Program-made: the position numbers and the translations under genes
The notes under the pieces: model-generated
Seen by the model: the letters and a program-made list of their open reading frames with translations, nothing else
What the model was told of the DNA's origin: nothing
Database searches by the model: none
Shown here: piece after piece, positions 55,606-64,000 of the stretch
How positions within the stretch are numbered: the first letter of the stretch is position 1
How the letters are laid out: each line of letters opens with the position of its first letter
Origin: Arthrobacter woluwensis
GTDB taxonomy: Bacteria; Actinomycetota; Actinomycetes; Actinomycetales; Micrococcaceae
Direction of reading: 5' to 3'
Assembly: GCF_030816155.1 (NCBI RefSeq)
Contig: NZ_JAUSXR010000001.1
Span: 1,860,001-1,924,000 of the forward strand
Length of the DNA stretch: 64,000 nucleotides

Positions 55606-56145
55606 TCAGGCGCCGGTCCGAGGAGCGCCCTGGTCGCCGACGAAGCACTTGCCGTTGCTCAGCGTCGGCAGCACAGCAGTGCTGACCGCTCCATCCCGGA
55701 GGTAGACGAACACACAGTTCTTGGGGGCCACCACTGCCGCGCCGACCACGGAGTCCGCTTCCAGCCCGGTCGGGGTGACCGAGTTGCTGACCTCCACCGC
55801 CACGCCCGGACTGACCGCCGCCTGCAGGGCCTTGCGGACCGCGTCCGTGGACGGCTTGGAGACTCCCTTGAGGCTCTTCTCCACGGAAGCCTGGACCTTC
55901 AGCCTCGCTTGCTCGGCAGGGTTCGGTGTTGCGGCGGAGCCTGCGCCCGCCGTCGTCGGGGATTCCGGCGCCACTGGTCCCGGGGCCGGAGAGCTGCACG
56001 CGCTCAGGAGAAGGCCCAGGCTCACGGCGCCCGCCGCCAGGAGGCGGCGCAGATGACCGCCGCGCCGCACGTCGGACCCTGACCACACACGGTAAAGTGC
56101 GGGCTCACGGAAGGAGGATTGCGGGGCGGGAGCGGAGGGCTTCAT
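55606..56145 (-). CDS. Putative lipoprotein (DUF6993-like)
   Basis: 179 residues. A basic region (RRGGHLRRL) precedes a hydrophobic stretch and the lipobox LLSAC, so about 50 residues are removed or unused. The mature part has a Pro/Ala/Thr linker, then a small domain with two cysteines (APKNCVFVYLRD, LSNGKCFVGD) that may form a disulfide. The LPTGL-like stretch and end pattern remind me of DUF6993, a tentative match. The exact start is uncertain; no good ribosome-binding site was seen. Confidence 0.6.
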   Translation of the reverse strand: MKPSAPAPQSSFREPALYRVWSGSDVRRGGHLRRLLAAGAVSLGLLLSACSSPAPGPVAPESPTTAGAGSAATPNPAEQARLKVQASVEKSLKGVSKPSTDAVRKALQAAVSPGVAVEVSNSVTPTGLEADSVVGAAVVAPKNCVFVYLRDGAVSTAVLPTLSNGKCFVGDQGAPRTGA

Positions 56146-56227
56146 CAGGCGTTATTGTGCCATGCCGCCCCGTCAGGATGCCGGGACCCCGCCTCCCCTG
56201 GCCCGGATCCCCCATCCGCCGGGGCGC

Positions 56228-56803
56228 TCAGGCCGCCTCCGGATAGCTCCCGGACTCCTCGTCATCACGCACTACACCGAGCGGCCCGTCCTTCTGCCCC
56301 TCACCGCCCTCGCCACGTGGCGCGTCGGCCGACCGATCGTCCAGGAACTCGCCCGTGTCCGGATCCACGCGCCGCCCCTCGACCAGGAGCACGTCCTCAC
56401 GTGCCGCCTGCGTCCCGGTCTCGGGCTCGCGGTTCGCAGGCTGCTGCGCGACGCTCCGCTGATAGTTCGCCGTCCCCCAGCTGAGGTCGTGGCCGATGCT
56501 CTCCGCATCGATCTGCGCGACGTTGTAGATCCTGCCGTCCCGTTCCCATTGCCGGAGCTTCAAGCGGCCCATGACCACCACGCGCTGGCCCTTCTTGACG
56601 CTGCCCGCGATGTTCCCCGCCAACTGGCGATAGGCCTGGACCGTGAACCAGTTGGTGTCCCCGTCCACCCATTGCTGCGTGGCCCTGTCGTAATGCCGGT
56701 CCGTGGAGCCCAGGCGGAAGTTCGCCGTGTTGACGCCGCCGTTGGTGGTCCCGGGCCGGACGTCCCCGGCCACGAAACCCCGCACCGTGATGATGTCTGC
56801 CAT
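56228..56803 (-). CDS. ssb: Single-stranded DNA-binding protein (SSB paralogue)
   Basis: 191 residues. The OB fold starts ADIITVRGFVAGDV and continues ANFRLGSTDRHYD, DTNWFTVQAYRQLAGNIAGSVKKGQRVVV (in pieces) and GRLKLRQWERDGRIYNVAQIDAESIGHDL. The C-terminal half is disordered and acidic but lacks the canonical D-D-D-I-P-F tip that recruits partners, ending SGSYPEAA. It is therefore a second, non-housekeeping SSB rather than the replication SSB next to rpsF and rpsR. The ATG at MADIITV was chosen by family alignment. Confidence 0.9.
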   Translation of the reverse strand: MADIITVRGFVAGDVRPGTTNGGVNTANFRLGSTDRHYDRATQQWVDGDTNWFTVQAYRQLAGNIAGSVKKGQRVVVMGRLKLRQWERDGRIYNVAQIDAESIGHDLSWGTANYQRSVAQQPANREPETGTQAAREDVLLVEGRRVDPDTGEFLDDRSADAPRGEGGEGQKDGPLGVVRDDEESGSYPEAA

Positions 56804-56954
56804 GGTCTTTCCTTTCTCGTGCTGAATCGATGACTCCAGCCTGGGCCAGGGCATCCCGCTCCGGACCGATGTATCCCCGTATGTGGACACCTCGCGCAAC
56901 TGGCGCTCCACAACTTCGGGGTAGACTCGATGGGCCGCCGGGTTACCCCGGCCG

Positions 56955-57030
56955 GCCCCTGTAGCTCAGTGGATAGAGCAGCGGCCTTCTAATCCGACGG
57001 TCGGGGGTTCGACTCCCTCCAGGGGCACCA
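56955..57030 (+). tRNA. tRNA-Arg (anticodon TCT), CCA encoded
   Basis: The acceptor GCCCCTG/CAGGGGC is perfect, the discriminator is A, and CCA follows at 57028-57030. The anticodon loop CTTCTAA reads TCT. The anticodon stem GCGGC/TCCGA has only three Watson-Crick pairs; the C-T mismatch beside the loop seems common in related actinobacterial genes, while the outer G-A is extra. Confidence 0.9.
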
Positions 57031-57035
57031 GCCCG

Positions 57036-57072
57036 GATGCCCGGGCCTCCTTTCACCGGAGGCCCGGGCATC
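57036..57072 (+). terminator. Terminator after tRNA-Arg
   Basis: A perfect 15-bp stem (57036-57050 with 57058-57072) and 7-nt loop. Confidence 0.85.
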
Positions 57073-57210
57073 TCGCGTTCAGGCGCTGACGCACCCTCTT
57101 TCCCCTCTCCGGATCACCCTTGGCACCAGGAATCGTGCCGCACTCTCATTTTCTGCCCGAATTCGGGCGGATTTTTGCCACTCGACTCCGAATAGGGCAA
57201 TACTCCCTGT

Positions 57211-57471
57211 ATGCCTGACCACGACCTCATCCGCCGGATCGCCGGTTCCACGGGCCTGCCCGAGTCCGTCGCGGCCCGGGTGATCGAGGACGTCCTCGCC
57301 GTGCACTCCGAGACGGTCGACAGCTACGTCCGGCGCCGTCACGCGGAATTGCAGATCCACGGCACCCGTAACACCGAGGCCTTCGAACTCATCGCGGCCG
57401 AGCTCAAGGACCGCCCTTTTGCGGCGCCCGACCTCTCGGTCCGGCAACTGCGCCGCATGATCTACGGCTGA
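57211..57471 (+). CDS. Small helical protein of unknown function
   Basis: 86 residues, predicted mostly helical: LIRRIAGSTGLPESVAARVIEDVLA, SYVRRRHAELQIHG, NTEAFELIAAELKDRPF, LSVRQLRRMIYG (segments). The basic RRRHAEL and RQLRRMIYG stretches suggest nucleic-acid binding, an inference. AATACT followed by 6 nt precedes the ATG, again leaderless-like. It lies between tRNA-Arg and glmS, and glmS starts 66 bp later, so the two may be co-transcribed. Confidence 0.65.
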   Translation: MPDHDLIRRIAGSTGLPESVAARVIEDVLAVHSETVDSYVRRRHAELQIHGTRNTEAFELIAAELKDRPFAAPDLSVRQLRRMIYG

Positions 57472-57537
57472 GCCGGCACCGCCCGGCTCAGCCACCCAGC
57501 ATCACCATCCAGCCCCTCGACCCCCAGGAGACTCCCC

Positions 57538-59358
57538 ATGTGCGGAATCGTCGGATACATCGGCCACCAGCCGGCCGCGCCCATCCTCATCGAAGGCTTG
57601 ACCCGCCTCGAGTACCGCGGCTACGACTCGGCGGGCATCGCCGTCGTCGGCAGCAAGGGCACGACGACGGTCCGCCAGGTCGGCCGCGTGCGCCAGCTCG
57701 AGGCGGCCCTCCCCAAGCGGCTGGCCGGCAAGGCGGGCATCGGCCACACCCGCTGGGCGACCCACGGCCCCGCCGTCGAGGAGAACGCACACCCGCACCG
57801 GAGCCAGGACGGCCGGATCAGCGTCGTCCACAACGGCATCATCGACAACGCCGCCAGTCTGCGAGCGCAGCTCACGGACGCCGGCGTGACCTTCACGAGC
57901 GAGACCGACACCGAGGTGATCGCGCATCTGGTCGCGCGCTCCACCGCGGGCACCCTCGAAGAAGCGGTCCTCGACGCCCTCGGCAAGATCACCGGCACCT
58001 ACGCGCTGGCCGTGCTCGACGAACAGCACCCGGACCGCATCGTCCTGGCCCGGAGCGGCTCGCCGCTCATCATCGGGATCGGGGACAAGGAGATGCTCGT
58101 GGCCAGCGACGTCGCCGCCCTCGTCCGCCATACGAACCAGGTGGTGCATCTGGAGGACGGCGAACTCGCCACCGTCACGGCCACCGGCTTCAGGACTTTC
58201 GACCGCGGCAACAGCCCCACCAGCCGTGAGCCCGTCGAGATCAGCGTCGCCGCCGAGGACCTGGAACTGAGCGGTTACGAGCACTACATGCTCAAGGAGA
58301 TCCACGAGCAGCCCGACGCGGCGGCCATGGTCCTGCGCGGACGCCTGGACGAGCGCTTCGCGACCGCCCGCCTGGACGGCCTCGGCCTGGACCCCCGGGA
58401 ACTGCGCGGATTCCGCCGGGTGAAGATCCTGGGCTGCGGCTCCGCCTACTACGTCGGCCAACTGGGCGCCCAGTTGATCGAGGACCTGGCCCGCATCCCT
58501 GCGGACGCCGAGGCCGCGTCCGAATTCCGGTACCGTCAGCCGATCATCGAACCGGACACGCTCTACGTGGTGGTCAGCCAGAGCGGCGAGACCGCGGACA
58601 CCGCGTTCGCCGTCGAGGAGATCAAGCGCAAGGGCGGGCGCGTGATCGGCGTCGTCAACGTGGTCGGCTCCACGATCGCCCGGACCGTGCACGGCGGCAT
58701 CTACCTGCACGCCGGGCCTGAGATCTCGGTGGCCTCCACCAAGGCGCTCACCAACATGGCCCTCGCGTTCGCCCTCCTCGCCCTGCACCTGGGCCGTCTT
58801 CACGACCTCTCGCATGCCGAGGGCGAGCGCATCCTGCGCGGTCTGCAGCGCATCCCGCAGCAGGTGAAGGCGATCCTCGACGACGCCGGCCAGGTGACCG
58901 CGCTCGCGCAGGAGATCGCGAAGGCGCGCAGCGTGTTCTACATCGGCCGGGTGCGCGGCTTCCCGGTGGCGCGGGAGGGCGCACAGAAGCTCAAGGAGAT
59001 CAGTTACATCCACGCGGAGGCGTACCAGACGAGCGAACTCAAGCACGGCCCGCTGGCCCTGATCGACGAGCAGATGCCGACCATCGCCGTGATCCCGGAT
59101 GACATGCTGACCGACCGCAACGTCGCCGCGGCCGAGCAGGTCCTCGCCCGCAAGGGCCCTCTCGTGGCGATCACCCACGAGTCCGTCGACCTCGCGCATC
59201 TGAAGACACACACGATCGTCGTTCCGAAGAACGAACCCGAGCTGGACCCGATCCTCCTCACGATCCCGACGCAGCTGCTCGCCTACCAGGTGGCGGTGCT
59301 TCTGGGTCATGATGTGGACAAGCCGAGGAACCTCGCCAAGTCCGTCACCGTCGAGTGA
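57538..59358 (+). CDS. glmS: Glutamine-fructose-6-phosphate aminotransferase GlmS
   Basis: 606 residues. Makes glucosamine-6-phosphate from fructose-6-phosphate and glutamine, the entry to peptidoglycan precursors. The glutaminase domain begins with nucleophile Cys2 (MCGIVGYIG) and has LEYRGYDSAGIAV, IGHTRWATHG and SVVHNGIIDN. The isomerase half has two SIS domains (ILGCGSAYYVGQLGAQL, VVSQSGETADT, YIGRVRGFPVAREGAQKLKEISY in pieces). The end motif is VTVE: PRNLAKSVTVE. AGGAG lies 7 nt before the ATG. No glmS ribozyme-like sequence precedes it. Confidence 0.97.
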   Translation: MCGIVGYIGHQPAAPILIEGLTRLEYRGYDSAGIAVVGSKGTTTVRQVGRVRQLEAALPKRLAGKAGIGHTRWATHGPAVEENAHPHRSQDGRISVVHNGIIDNAASLRAQLTDAGVTFTSETDTEVIAHLVARSTAGTLEEAVLDALGKITGTYALAVLDEQHPDRIVLARSGSPLIIGIGDKEMLVASDVAALVRHTNQVVHLEDGELATVTATGFRTFDRGNSPTSREPVEISVAAEDLELSGYEHYMLKEIHEQPDAAAMVLRGRLDERFATARLDGLGLDPRELRGFRRVKILGCGSAYYVGQLGAQLIEDLARIPADAEAASEFRYRQPIIEPDTLYVVVSQSGETADTAFAVEEIKRKGGRVIGVVNVVGSTIARTVHGGIYLHAGPEISVASTKALTNMALAFALLALHLGRLHDLSHAEGERILRGLQRIPQQVKAILDDAGQVTALAQEIAKARSVFYIGRVRGFPVAREGAQKLKEISYIHAEAYQTSELKHGPLALIDEQMPTIAVIPDDMLTDRNVAAAEQVLARKGPLVAITHESVDLAHLKTHTIVVPKNEPELDPILLTIPTQLLAYQVAVLLGHDVDKPRNLAKSVTVE

Positions 59359-59408
59359 CCCGGGCGGCCGGACCGGCCGAGCGATGAACCGAACGATCAG
59401 GAGCACCC

Positions 59409-60161
59409 ATGAGCACACCCTGGCGCGACGCGTGGCACACCCTCAGGCCTCGGCCGGATGACCCTCATGGGCCGCTCGCCCCGATGCTCGTGCTCCTGAC
59501 CGTCGTGACGGGCCTCGTCGACGCGTTCAGCTACCTCGAGCTGGGCCGGGTCTTCGTGGCGAACATGACCGGCAACGTCGTGTTCCTGTCCTTCGCCCTG
59601 GGCGGGGCGCCGGGCTTCCTCTGGTGGGCGTCGCTCCTGGCGGTGCTGACGTTCCTGCTCGGGGCGTTCCTCGGCGGCAGGATCGGCGCGACCTCGGGCG
59701 GTCACCGTGGCCGGCATCTGTTCGCAGCAGCGGCCACCCAGACAGCCCTCCTCCTCGCGGCGGTGATCCTCACACTCATCGTCCCCACGCCGGCGCCCCG
59801 GGATTCGTACGACGGCGTTCTGCTGACGGTCCTGATCGTCATCCTCGGCATCGCCATGGGCCTCCAGAATGCGACGGCGCGCGGTCTCGGCGTCCCGGAC
59901 CTCACCACGACGGTCCTGACCATGACCCTCACGGGCATGGGCGCGGACAGCAGGTTCGCGGGCGGCCGGGACAGCCGGATCGGCAGGAGACTCCTCTCGG
60001 TGGTCGCCATGTTCCTGGGAGGACTGTGCGGGGTCCTCCTCATCGAATCGGGGCAGGGCCGCTGGGTCCTGGTGTGCGCCACGCTCCTGCTGGGAGGGGT
60101 CACGCTGTGGACGGCACGCTCCCGTCGCGCCACCACCGGCTGGGTGACCAAACCCGCCTGA
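59409..60161 (+). CDS. DUF1275 (YoaK) family membrane protein
   Basis: 250 residues with about six membrane segments. The first carries the family signature VLLTVVTGLVDAFSYLELGRVFVANMTGNVVF (in pieces), followed by a conserved MGLQNATARGLGVPDLTTTVLTMTLTGMG stretch (in pieces). The family is an abundant but uncharacterised integral membrane group, possibly transport-related. It starts 50 bp after the glmS stop with CAGGAG before the ATG. Confidence 0.88.
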   Translation: MSTPWRDAWHTLRPRPDDPHGPLAPMLVLLTVVTGLVDAFSYLELGRVFVANMTGNVVFLSFALGGAPGFLWWASLLAVLTFLLGAFLGGRIGATSGGHRGRHLFAAAATQTALLLAAVILTLIVPTPAPRDSYDGVLLTVLIVILGIAMGLQNATARGLGVPDLTTTVLTMTLTGMGADSRFAGGRDSRIGRRLLSVVAMFLGGLCGVLLIESGQGRWVLVCATLLLGGVTLWTARSRRATTGWVTKPA

Positions 60162-60210
60162 ACGGGATCGGAAGGGGCCGGGCTGAACTCCCCGTGACGG
60201 ACGGCCCGGC

Positions 60211-60216
60211 TAAGAT
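60211..60216 (+). promoter_or_regulatory. Leaderless promoter of the MFS gene, -10 TAAGAT
   Basis: It ends 6 nt before the GTG at 60223. Confidence 0.5.
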
Positions 60217-60222
60217 CGACTG

Positions 60223-61455
60223 GTGCTGAACACCCCCGAACCGCGGAAGACCCGGCTGCCCTTCGAAGTCTGGGCCCTCGTGGCCGGAGGGTTCACCGTG
60301 GCCCTCGGCTACGGCGTGGTGGCGCCGGTCATCCCGCAGTTCGCGCTGGAGTTCGGGGTCTCGAATTTCGCCGCCTCAGCCATCGTCAGCGCCTTCGCAC
60401 TCATGCGGGTGGTCTCCGCCCCCGTGGCCGGCCGCGTCATCGACCGTTTCGGCGAACGCCGCACCTACATCACGGGCATCCTGATCGTCGCACTGTCCAC
60501 GGGTGCATCCGCCCTCGCCGTCGACTACGCCCAGTTCCTCGTGCTCCGGGGCGCGGGTGGCATCGGCTCCGCCCTCTTCACCATCGCGGCGACCGCCCTG
60601 TTGATCAAGGTGAGCCCGCCCGACGCACGCGCCCGGGTCGCGAGCCTGAACGCCGCCGGTTTCCTGCTGGGCGGCCTGCTGGGACCCGTGTTCGGCGGCA
60701 TCGTCACGGCCTTCGGGCTGCGCGCGCCGTTCGTGTTCTACTTCTTCACCCTGCTGGCGGCGGCCACCGTGGTCGCGATCGCCCTCCGCGGTTCGAGCCA
60801 CGCGGCGCGGAGCGTGCCTCTGCCCGGGGCCGAGGCGCCGGTGGCCTTCCGGACCGCGCTGGTCATCCCCCAGTACCGCGCATTGCTCCTGTCGGTCTTC
60901 GCTTTCGGCTGGACGTCCTTCGGGGTGCGCGTATCCGTGATCCCGATCTTCGTCGTCGTCGGTCTGCACGGCGACCCGGCGACGGCGGCCTGGGTTCTTG
61001 CCGCCTATGCGGCGGGCAATGCCGCGCTCATCTTCCCGGCCGGACGCTGGGGCGACACCATGGGCCGCAAGCCCTTGCTCGTCTCCGGACTCCTGCTCAT
61101 GACAGCGGTGTATCTGCTGGTTCCCGCGGTCCCGATCCTCTGGGCCACCCTCGCCCTCATGGTGATCGCCGGCATGGGGTCCGCCCTGGTCAATCCGGCG
61201 CAGCAGGCCGTGCTCGCGGATGTCCTGGCGCAGCGCCGCGGCGGCAACGTGGTGGCGGCCTATTCGATGGCGAGCGACCTGGGCGGTGTGCTCGGTCCGC
61301 TCATCGCGGGTGCGCTGCTCGACGCCGCGGGCTTCGGCTGGGCGTTCTCCGTCACCGCCGCGCTGCTCGCCGCCGCCACGCTCACCTGGGCGCTGGTCCC
61401 GGACTCACGCAAGCTCCAGTCCGCGGATCCCGTGGACACCGCGCCCGGGCGCTGA
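60223..61455 (+). CDS. Major facilitator superfamily transporter
   Basis: 410 residues, 12 hydrophobic segments. The MFS loop 2-3 motif appears as GRVIDRFGERRTYITG, with the half-repeat equivalent GRWGDTMGRKPLLVSG. The early segment FAASAIVSAFALMRVVSAPVAG and the segment SMASDLGGVLGPLIAGALLD are typical of drug/proton antiporters. The substrate cannot be told. GTG start set by the leaderless promoter. Convergent with the mannosyltransferase gene, 50 bp apart. Confidence 0.9.
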   Translation: MLNTPEPRKTRLPFEVWALVAGGFTVALGYGVVAPVIPQFALEFGVSNFAASAIVSAFALMRVVSAPVAGRVIDRFGERRTYITGILIVALSTGASALAVDYAQFLVLRGAGGIGSALFTIAATALLIKVSPPDARARVASLNAAGFLLGGLLGPVFGGIVTAFGLRAPFVFYFFTLLAAATVVAIALRGSSHAARSVPLPGAEAPVAFRTALVIPQYRALLLSVFAFGWTSFGVRVSVIPIFVVVGLHGDPATAAWVLAAYAAGNAALIFPAGRWGDTMGRKPLLVSGLLLMTAVYLLVPAVPILWATLALMVIAGMGSALVNPAQQAVLADVLAQRRGGNVVAAYSMASDLGGVLGPLIAGALLDAAGFGWAFSVTAALLAAATLTWALVPDSRKLQSADPVDTAPGR

Positions 61456-61505
61456 ACCCGGACACCGAACCCGCGCGGACCGTCGCCCCGGACGGCGCCT
61501 GTGCG

Positions 61506-63014
61506 TCAGCCGGCTTTGCGCTTCCGCAGACGCGGAGCGTTGAAGAGGTGATGCGTCTTCCGGTCCGTGTAGATCAGGTGCAGCACGAGCACCACACCGA
61601 CCGCGATCGCCACGCCCCGTGCCACGGGCATCCCGAACGGGATCCAGCCGAACACGCTCAGCTGGTCGGTCAGGGCGATCAGGACGAAGAACACCGTCAG
61701 GTAGTACACCAGGCGGAGCTGCCAGCCCTCCGCGATCCCGGTCATGCCGAAGAAGACCAGGAGCCAGACCATGTACCAGGGCTGGATCACCGGCGCGAGC
61801 ACCACCACGGCGGCGAACGCCCAGGCGTTGTTCCGCAGGATCTCCCGCGTGAAGTCCTGGTCCTTGCGGGGCCAGCGGAACACGAGCCAGAGGACCACCA
61901 GGACGGACAGCACCTTGCCGATGGTGAGGATGACGTCGGTGACGGGGTCGCCTGAGCCCCCGAGCAGCTGCACCACGAATCCGACGGCGTGACCGACGAG
62001 TCCCACCGGGGCGAACCAGATCCAGACCGCGCCCGGCGTCTGGAGGGCGCCCAGCCAGCCGAAGCCCAGCCCGTTCAGGTACCCGACCACCGCCAGCAGC
62101 CCCAGGGAGATGCCCGCCGTCGCGCCCCAGCAGAGCAGACGGCGCGGCCAGCGCGCGTCACGGCCGGCCCACAGGAGACCCGCGAAGGGCAGAGCGAGGA
62201 TGGTGATGGGTTTGATGGCGATCGACGCGGTGATCAGGATGACCCCGCGCACGGCCCGGCGGGTCGCGGCGTAGTACAGGCCGGCCACGACGAGCCCCAT
62301 CATGAGGGAGTCGTTGTGGCCGCTCGCGACGAAATTGATCAGGAGCACCGGGTTCAGCACCACGAGCCAGAGCGTGCGCTCCGGGTTGAGGCCGGCCAGC
62401 GAGGCGATGCGCGGCAGGTAGATGTACAGCAGGACCACACCGAGCACCCCGGCGAGCCGGAACAGGAACAACGCCGGTTCGGGGATTCCACCGGACACGA
62501 GCACGGCGCCGAACTCAATCCACAGCCACAGCGGACCGTATGGCGTCGGCGCTTCGGTCCAGAGGGTGTCGGGCCCCAGGTTGAAGTAGTTGCTCAGCGA
62601 GGAGATCCCGTTGGTGTACGGATCGAGGCCCTCCAGCATGAGGCGGCCCTGTCCGATGTACGCGTACATGTCCCGGCTGAAGAGCGGCACGGCGAACACC
62701 ATCGGGGTCACCCAGTACCAGAGCGCCTTCTTCAACAGCGGCCGCGTCTCCGGAGTCCATTCGCCCACCTTCTGGCCGAGACGCAGCCAGGCACGCAGGA
62801 GCAGCACGGCGCCCGCGCAGAGCAGGACGGTGCACACGACGACGGCGGGCAGCGTGGTGCGCGCGACGATGAAGGGCCAGGTGCGGATCAGGACGCTGCT
62901 GGTGCCGGCCAGCCAGCCGACACCGACGGAGCCCAGGGTCATCAGAACGGAACCGAGCAGTCCCTGGCGCAACGCCACCTTGACCCCGCCCCCAGCGGGC
63001 TTCGGCGCACTCAT
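61506..63014 (-). CDS. GT-C polyprenol-phosphate-mannose-dependent mannosyltransferase (MptA/MptB-like)
   Basis: 502 residues with about 12 membrane helices. After the second helix pair comes FSRDMYAYIGQGRLMLEGLDPYTNG, the first luminal loop with the catalytic Asp-type motif seen in mycobacterial alpha-1,6-mannosyltransferases MptA/MptB. Further stretches are TEAPTPYGPLWLWIEFGAVLV, LLINFVASGHNDSLMMGLVVAG, IAIKPITILALPFAGLLWAG and VVLAPVIQPWYMVWLL. It extends the mannan backbone of lipomannan/lipoarabinomannan-type glycolipids from outside the membrane. The ATG at MSAPKPAGG was chosen over the longer frame for its position and composition. Confidence 0.88.
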   Translation of the reverse strand: MSAPKPAGGGVKVALRQGLLGSVLMTLGSVGVGWLAGTSSVLIRTWPFIVARTTLPAVVVCTVLLCAGAVLLLRAWLRLGQKVGEWTPETRPLLKKALWYWVTPMVFAVPLFSRDMYAYIGQGRLMLEGLDPYTNGISSLSNYFNLGPDTLWTEAPTPYGPLWLWIEFGAVLVSGGIPEPALFLFRLAGVLGVVLLYIYLPRIASLAGLNPERTLWLVVLNPVLLINFVASGHNDSLMMGLVVAGLYYAATRRAVRGVILITASIAIKPITILALPFAGLLWAGRDARWPRRLLCWGATAGISLGLLAVVGYLNGLGFGWLGALQTPGAVWIWFAPVGLVGHAVGFVVQLLGGSGDPVTDVILTIGKVLSVLVVLWLVFRWPRKDQDFTREILRNNAWAFAAVVVLAPVIQPWYMVWLLVFFGMTGIAEGWQLRLVYYLTVFFVLIALTDQLSVFGWIPFGMPVARGVAIAVGVVLVLHLIYTDRKTHHLFNAPRLRKRKAG

Positions 63015-63264
63015 CTGCAGTCCTGGTTCCTTCCGACACTCTGAATCTGTGGCACGTGATGGAAGGCACGTGCCCGGCCCGGTGACCGCGTGGCACCCGG
63101 GCGGAAGCGGCACCCGGAGGTCGCCGCACCCCCACCGAGGCTATCCGAGCGTTCTCAGGATCGGCTGGGAAGAGGGTACTGGGATAAAATGTACCGTCTG
63201 GGCCTCTGTCTCCGTACCACCACGCCCAGGCCGAGGCCGCGCGTGTTGGCCGTGGACCCATTCG

Positions 63265-64000
63265 CTGGCAGACAAGGACAAGCCCATTTTCTCCGACGCC
63301 TTCTTCTCGAAACTGACGGACCTCAGGACAAGGCTCATCCCCCGCCGAGCCCAGGACTGGCTGACCACCCCTCGCGGTCTCTGGACCGGTTTCGGAGTGC
63401 TCCACGCGGTCTTCCTGATCTTCGCCCTGGTGCTCGCCACGCGCAATGAGGCCTTCAGCGACACCTTCATCTACCGCGACTGGGTGGCGGCCGGGTTCAA
63501 CGACCAGCTCATCTCCGGCCCGAGCCCCTGGGTGTACCCGATCCTGGCCCTGCCGCCGATGGCGATCGCCTACGCCTTCGGGCCCGCGCTGTTCTTCTTC
63601 CTCTGGGTGCTCATGATCACGGTGCTCAATGGCATCGCGCTGGGGATGCTCACCGACTGGGGCCGGAACCGGAAGTCCATGACGGCGGCCTGGTGGTGGC
63701 TCAGCTTCGTGTTCCTCATGGGCTGGCTCGGCTTCGCCCGGGTGGACGGCTTCACCGCTCCGATCGTCCTGATCGCCCTCATCCACGGCGTCCGCCGGCC
63801 TTTCGTGGCCTCCGTGATCCTCGCCGTCGGCACCTGGATGAAGGTGTGGCCCGCCGCGGTCATGCTCGCGCTCTTCGCCGTGGTGAAGAACCGCGTCCGC
63901 GTGATCCTCGGCGGTGTGGTGGTCACCGCGGGTGTCGCCGCCGTCGCCGCCGCGCTCGGTGTGCTCCCCCGCCTCCTCAACTTCCTGACCCAGCAGGGTG
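63265..64000 (+). CDS. GT87-type (DUF2029) polyprenol-phosphate mannosyltransferase, N-terminal part, cut by window end
   Basis: About 245 residues are visible. A basic cytoplasmic start (KLTDLRTRLIPRRAQDWLTT) is followed by membrane segments beginning FGVLHAVFLIFALVLA. The loop after it has TFIYRDWVAAGFND and SPWVYPILALPPMAIAY. A later helix WMKVWPAAVMLALFAVV is a DUF2029 hallmark. No ATG, GTG or TTG exists in frame upstream of VLHAVFLIF. The most natural N-terminus starts at a CTG (63265, L-A-D-K-D-K-P), so either CTG is the start or a base is wrong. TAAAAT at 63185-63190 is a candidate -10. Divergent from the other mannosyltransferase, so both probably serve the same glycolipid. Confidence 0.75.
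   Translation, partial: MADKDKPIFSDAFFSKLTDLRTRLIPRRAQDWLTTPRGLWTGFGVLHAVFLIFALVLATRNEAFSDTFIYRDWVAAGFNDQLISGPSPWVYPILALPPMAIAYAFGPALFFFLWVLMITVLNGIALGMLTDWGRNRKSMTAAWWWLSFVFLMGWLGFARVDGFTAPIVLIALIHGVRRPFVASVILAVGTWMKVWPAAVMLALFAVVKNRVRVILGGVVVTAGVAAVAAALGVLPRLLNFLTQQG

Noticed and set aside
57472..57537. glmS ribozyme
   Set aside because: The 66-bp gap is far too short and shows no ribozyme core; actinobacterial glmS genes lack it.
63090..63449. Plus-strand open frame before the GT87 gene
   Set aside because: It overlaps the GT87 coding frame, starts upstream of any plausible promoter and has a basic, low-complexity product.

Overview
The window reads as chromosomal DNA of a high-G+C actinobacterium, most likely Micrococcaceae close to Arthrobacter. 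Supporting signs are two ClpP paralogues ahead of clpX, an Obg-ProB-ProA-NadD-RsfS operon, a T-box leader in front of ileS, a relative of the mycothiol-dependent nitroreductase Rv2466c, a ThiD-TenA fusion, many GTG starts, and many leaderless promoters (TANNNT about 6 nt before the start codon). No prophage, insertion sequence, CRISPR array or replication origin was seen.

Region by region. 1-1.7 kb: the end of an unrecognised gene, a VOC-fold protein and a small membrane protein. 1.7-5.6 kb: an accessory patch of visibly lower G+C beside tRNA-Ala. It holds a 105-aa membrane protein and a translationally coupled pair (a coiled-coil protein plus a DUF4041/GIY-YIG nuclease-like protein). Three copies of a 42-bp repeat punctuate it, the last one 5 bp from the tRNA. 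5.6-13.7 kb (minus): tRNA-Ala, rsfS, a repetitive membrane-anchored protein, nadD, a small membrane protein, proA, proB and obg, preceded by the separately terminated rplU-rpmA. 14-19.3 kb: thiD-tenA and a very large RNase E. 19.7-26.3 kb: a VKOR protein, ndk, a DUF4233 protein, folC and ileS with its T-box. 26.4-31.5 kb: short, mostly metabolic single genes. 31.5-37.8 kb: gluQ, valS, a tiny leader peptide followed by rsgA, and an Fpg-type glycosylase. 37.8-42.8 kb (minus): a DsbA-like protein, clpX, clpP2, clpP1 and tig. 42.8-45.8 kb: tRNA-Pro, tRNA-Gly, nei, rpiB and a membrane protein. 45.8-57 kb: pepN, OsmC, an epimerase, MscS-globin, two thioesterases, ettA, a lipoprotein, an SSB and tRNA-Arg. 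57-64 kb: glmS, DUF1275 and MFS proteins, and divergent GT-C-type glycosyltransferases, the last cut by the window end.

Much of the core content is translation and protein quality control: isoleucine and valine charging, GluQ, ribosome assembly and silencing (Obg, RsfS, RsgA, EttA, L21, L27), trigger factor with ClpXP, and RNase E. Proline, NAD, folate and thiamin synthesis are also represented.

A quality warning: four conserved genes (ileS, an MDR oxidoreductase, tig and nei) are each broken by exactly one extra base, three of them in a short homopolymer. Their proteins are collinear on both sides of the break. Base-calling error is the likeliest cause, and these genes are annotated at full span.

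The best candidates for undescribed biology are the DUF4041/GIY-YIG pair with its coiled-coil partner in the repeat-bounded tRNA-Ala hotspot, and the leader peptide before rsgA, whose Shine-Dalgarno sequence can pair with its own coding sequence.
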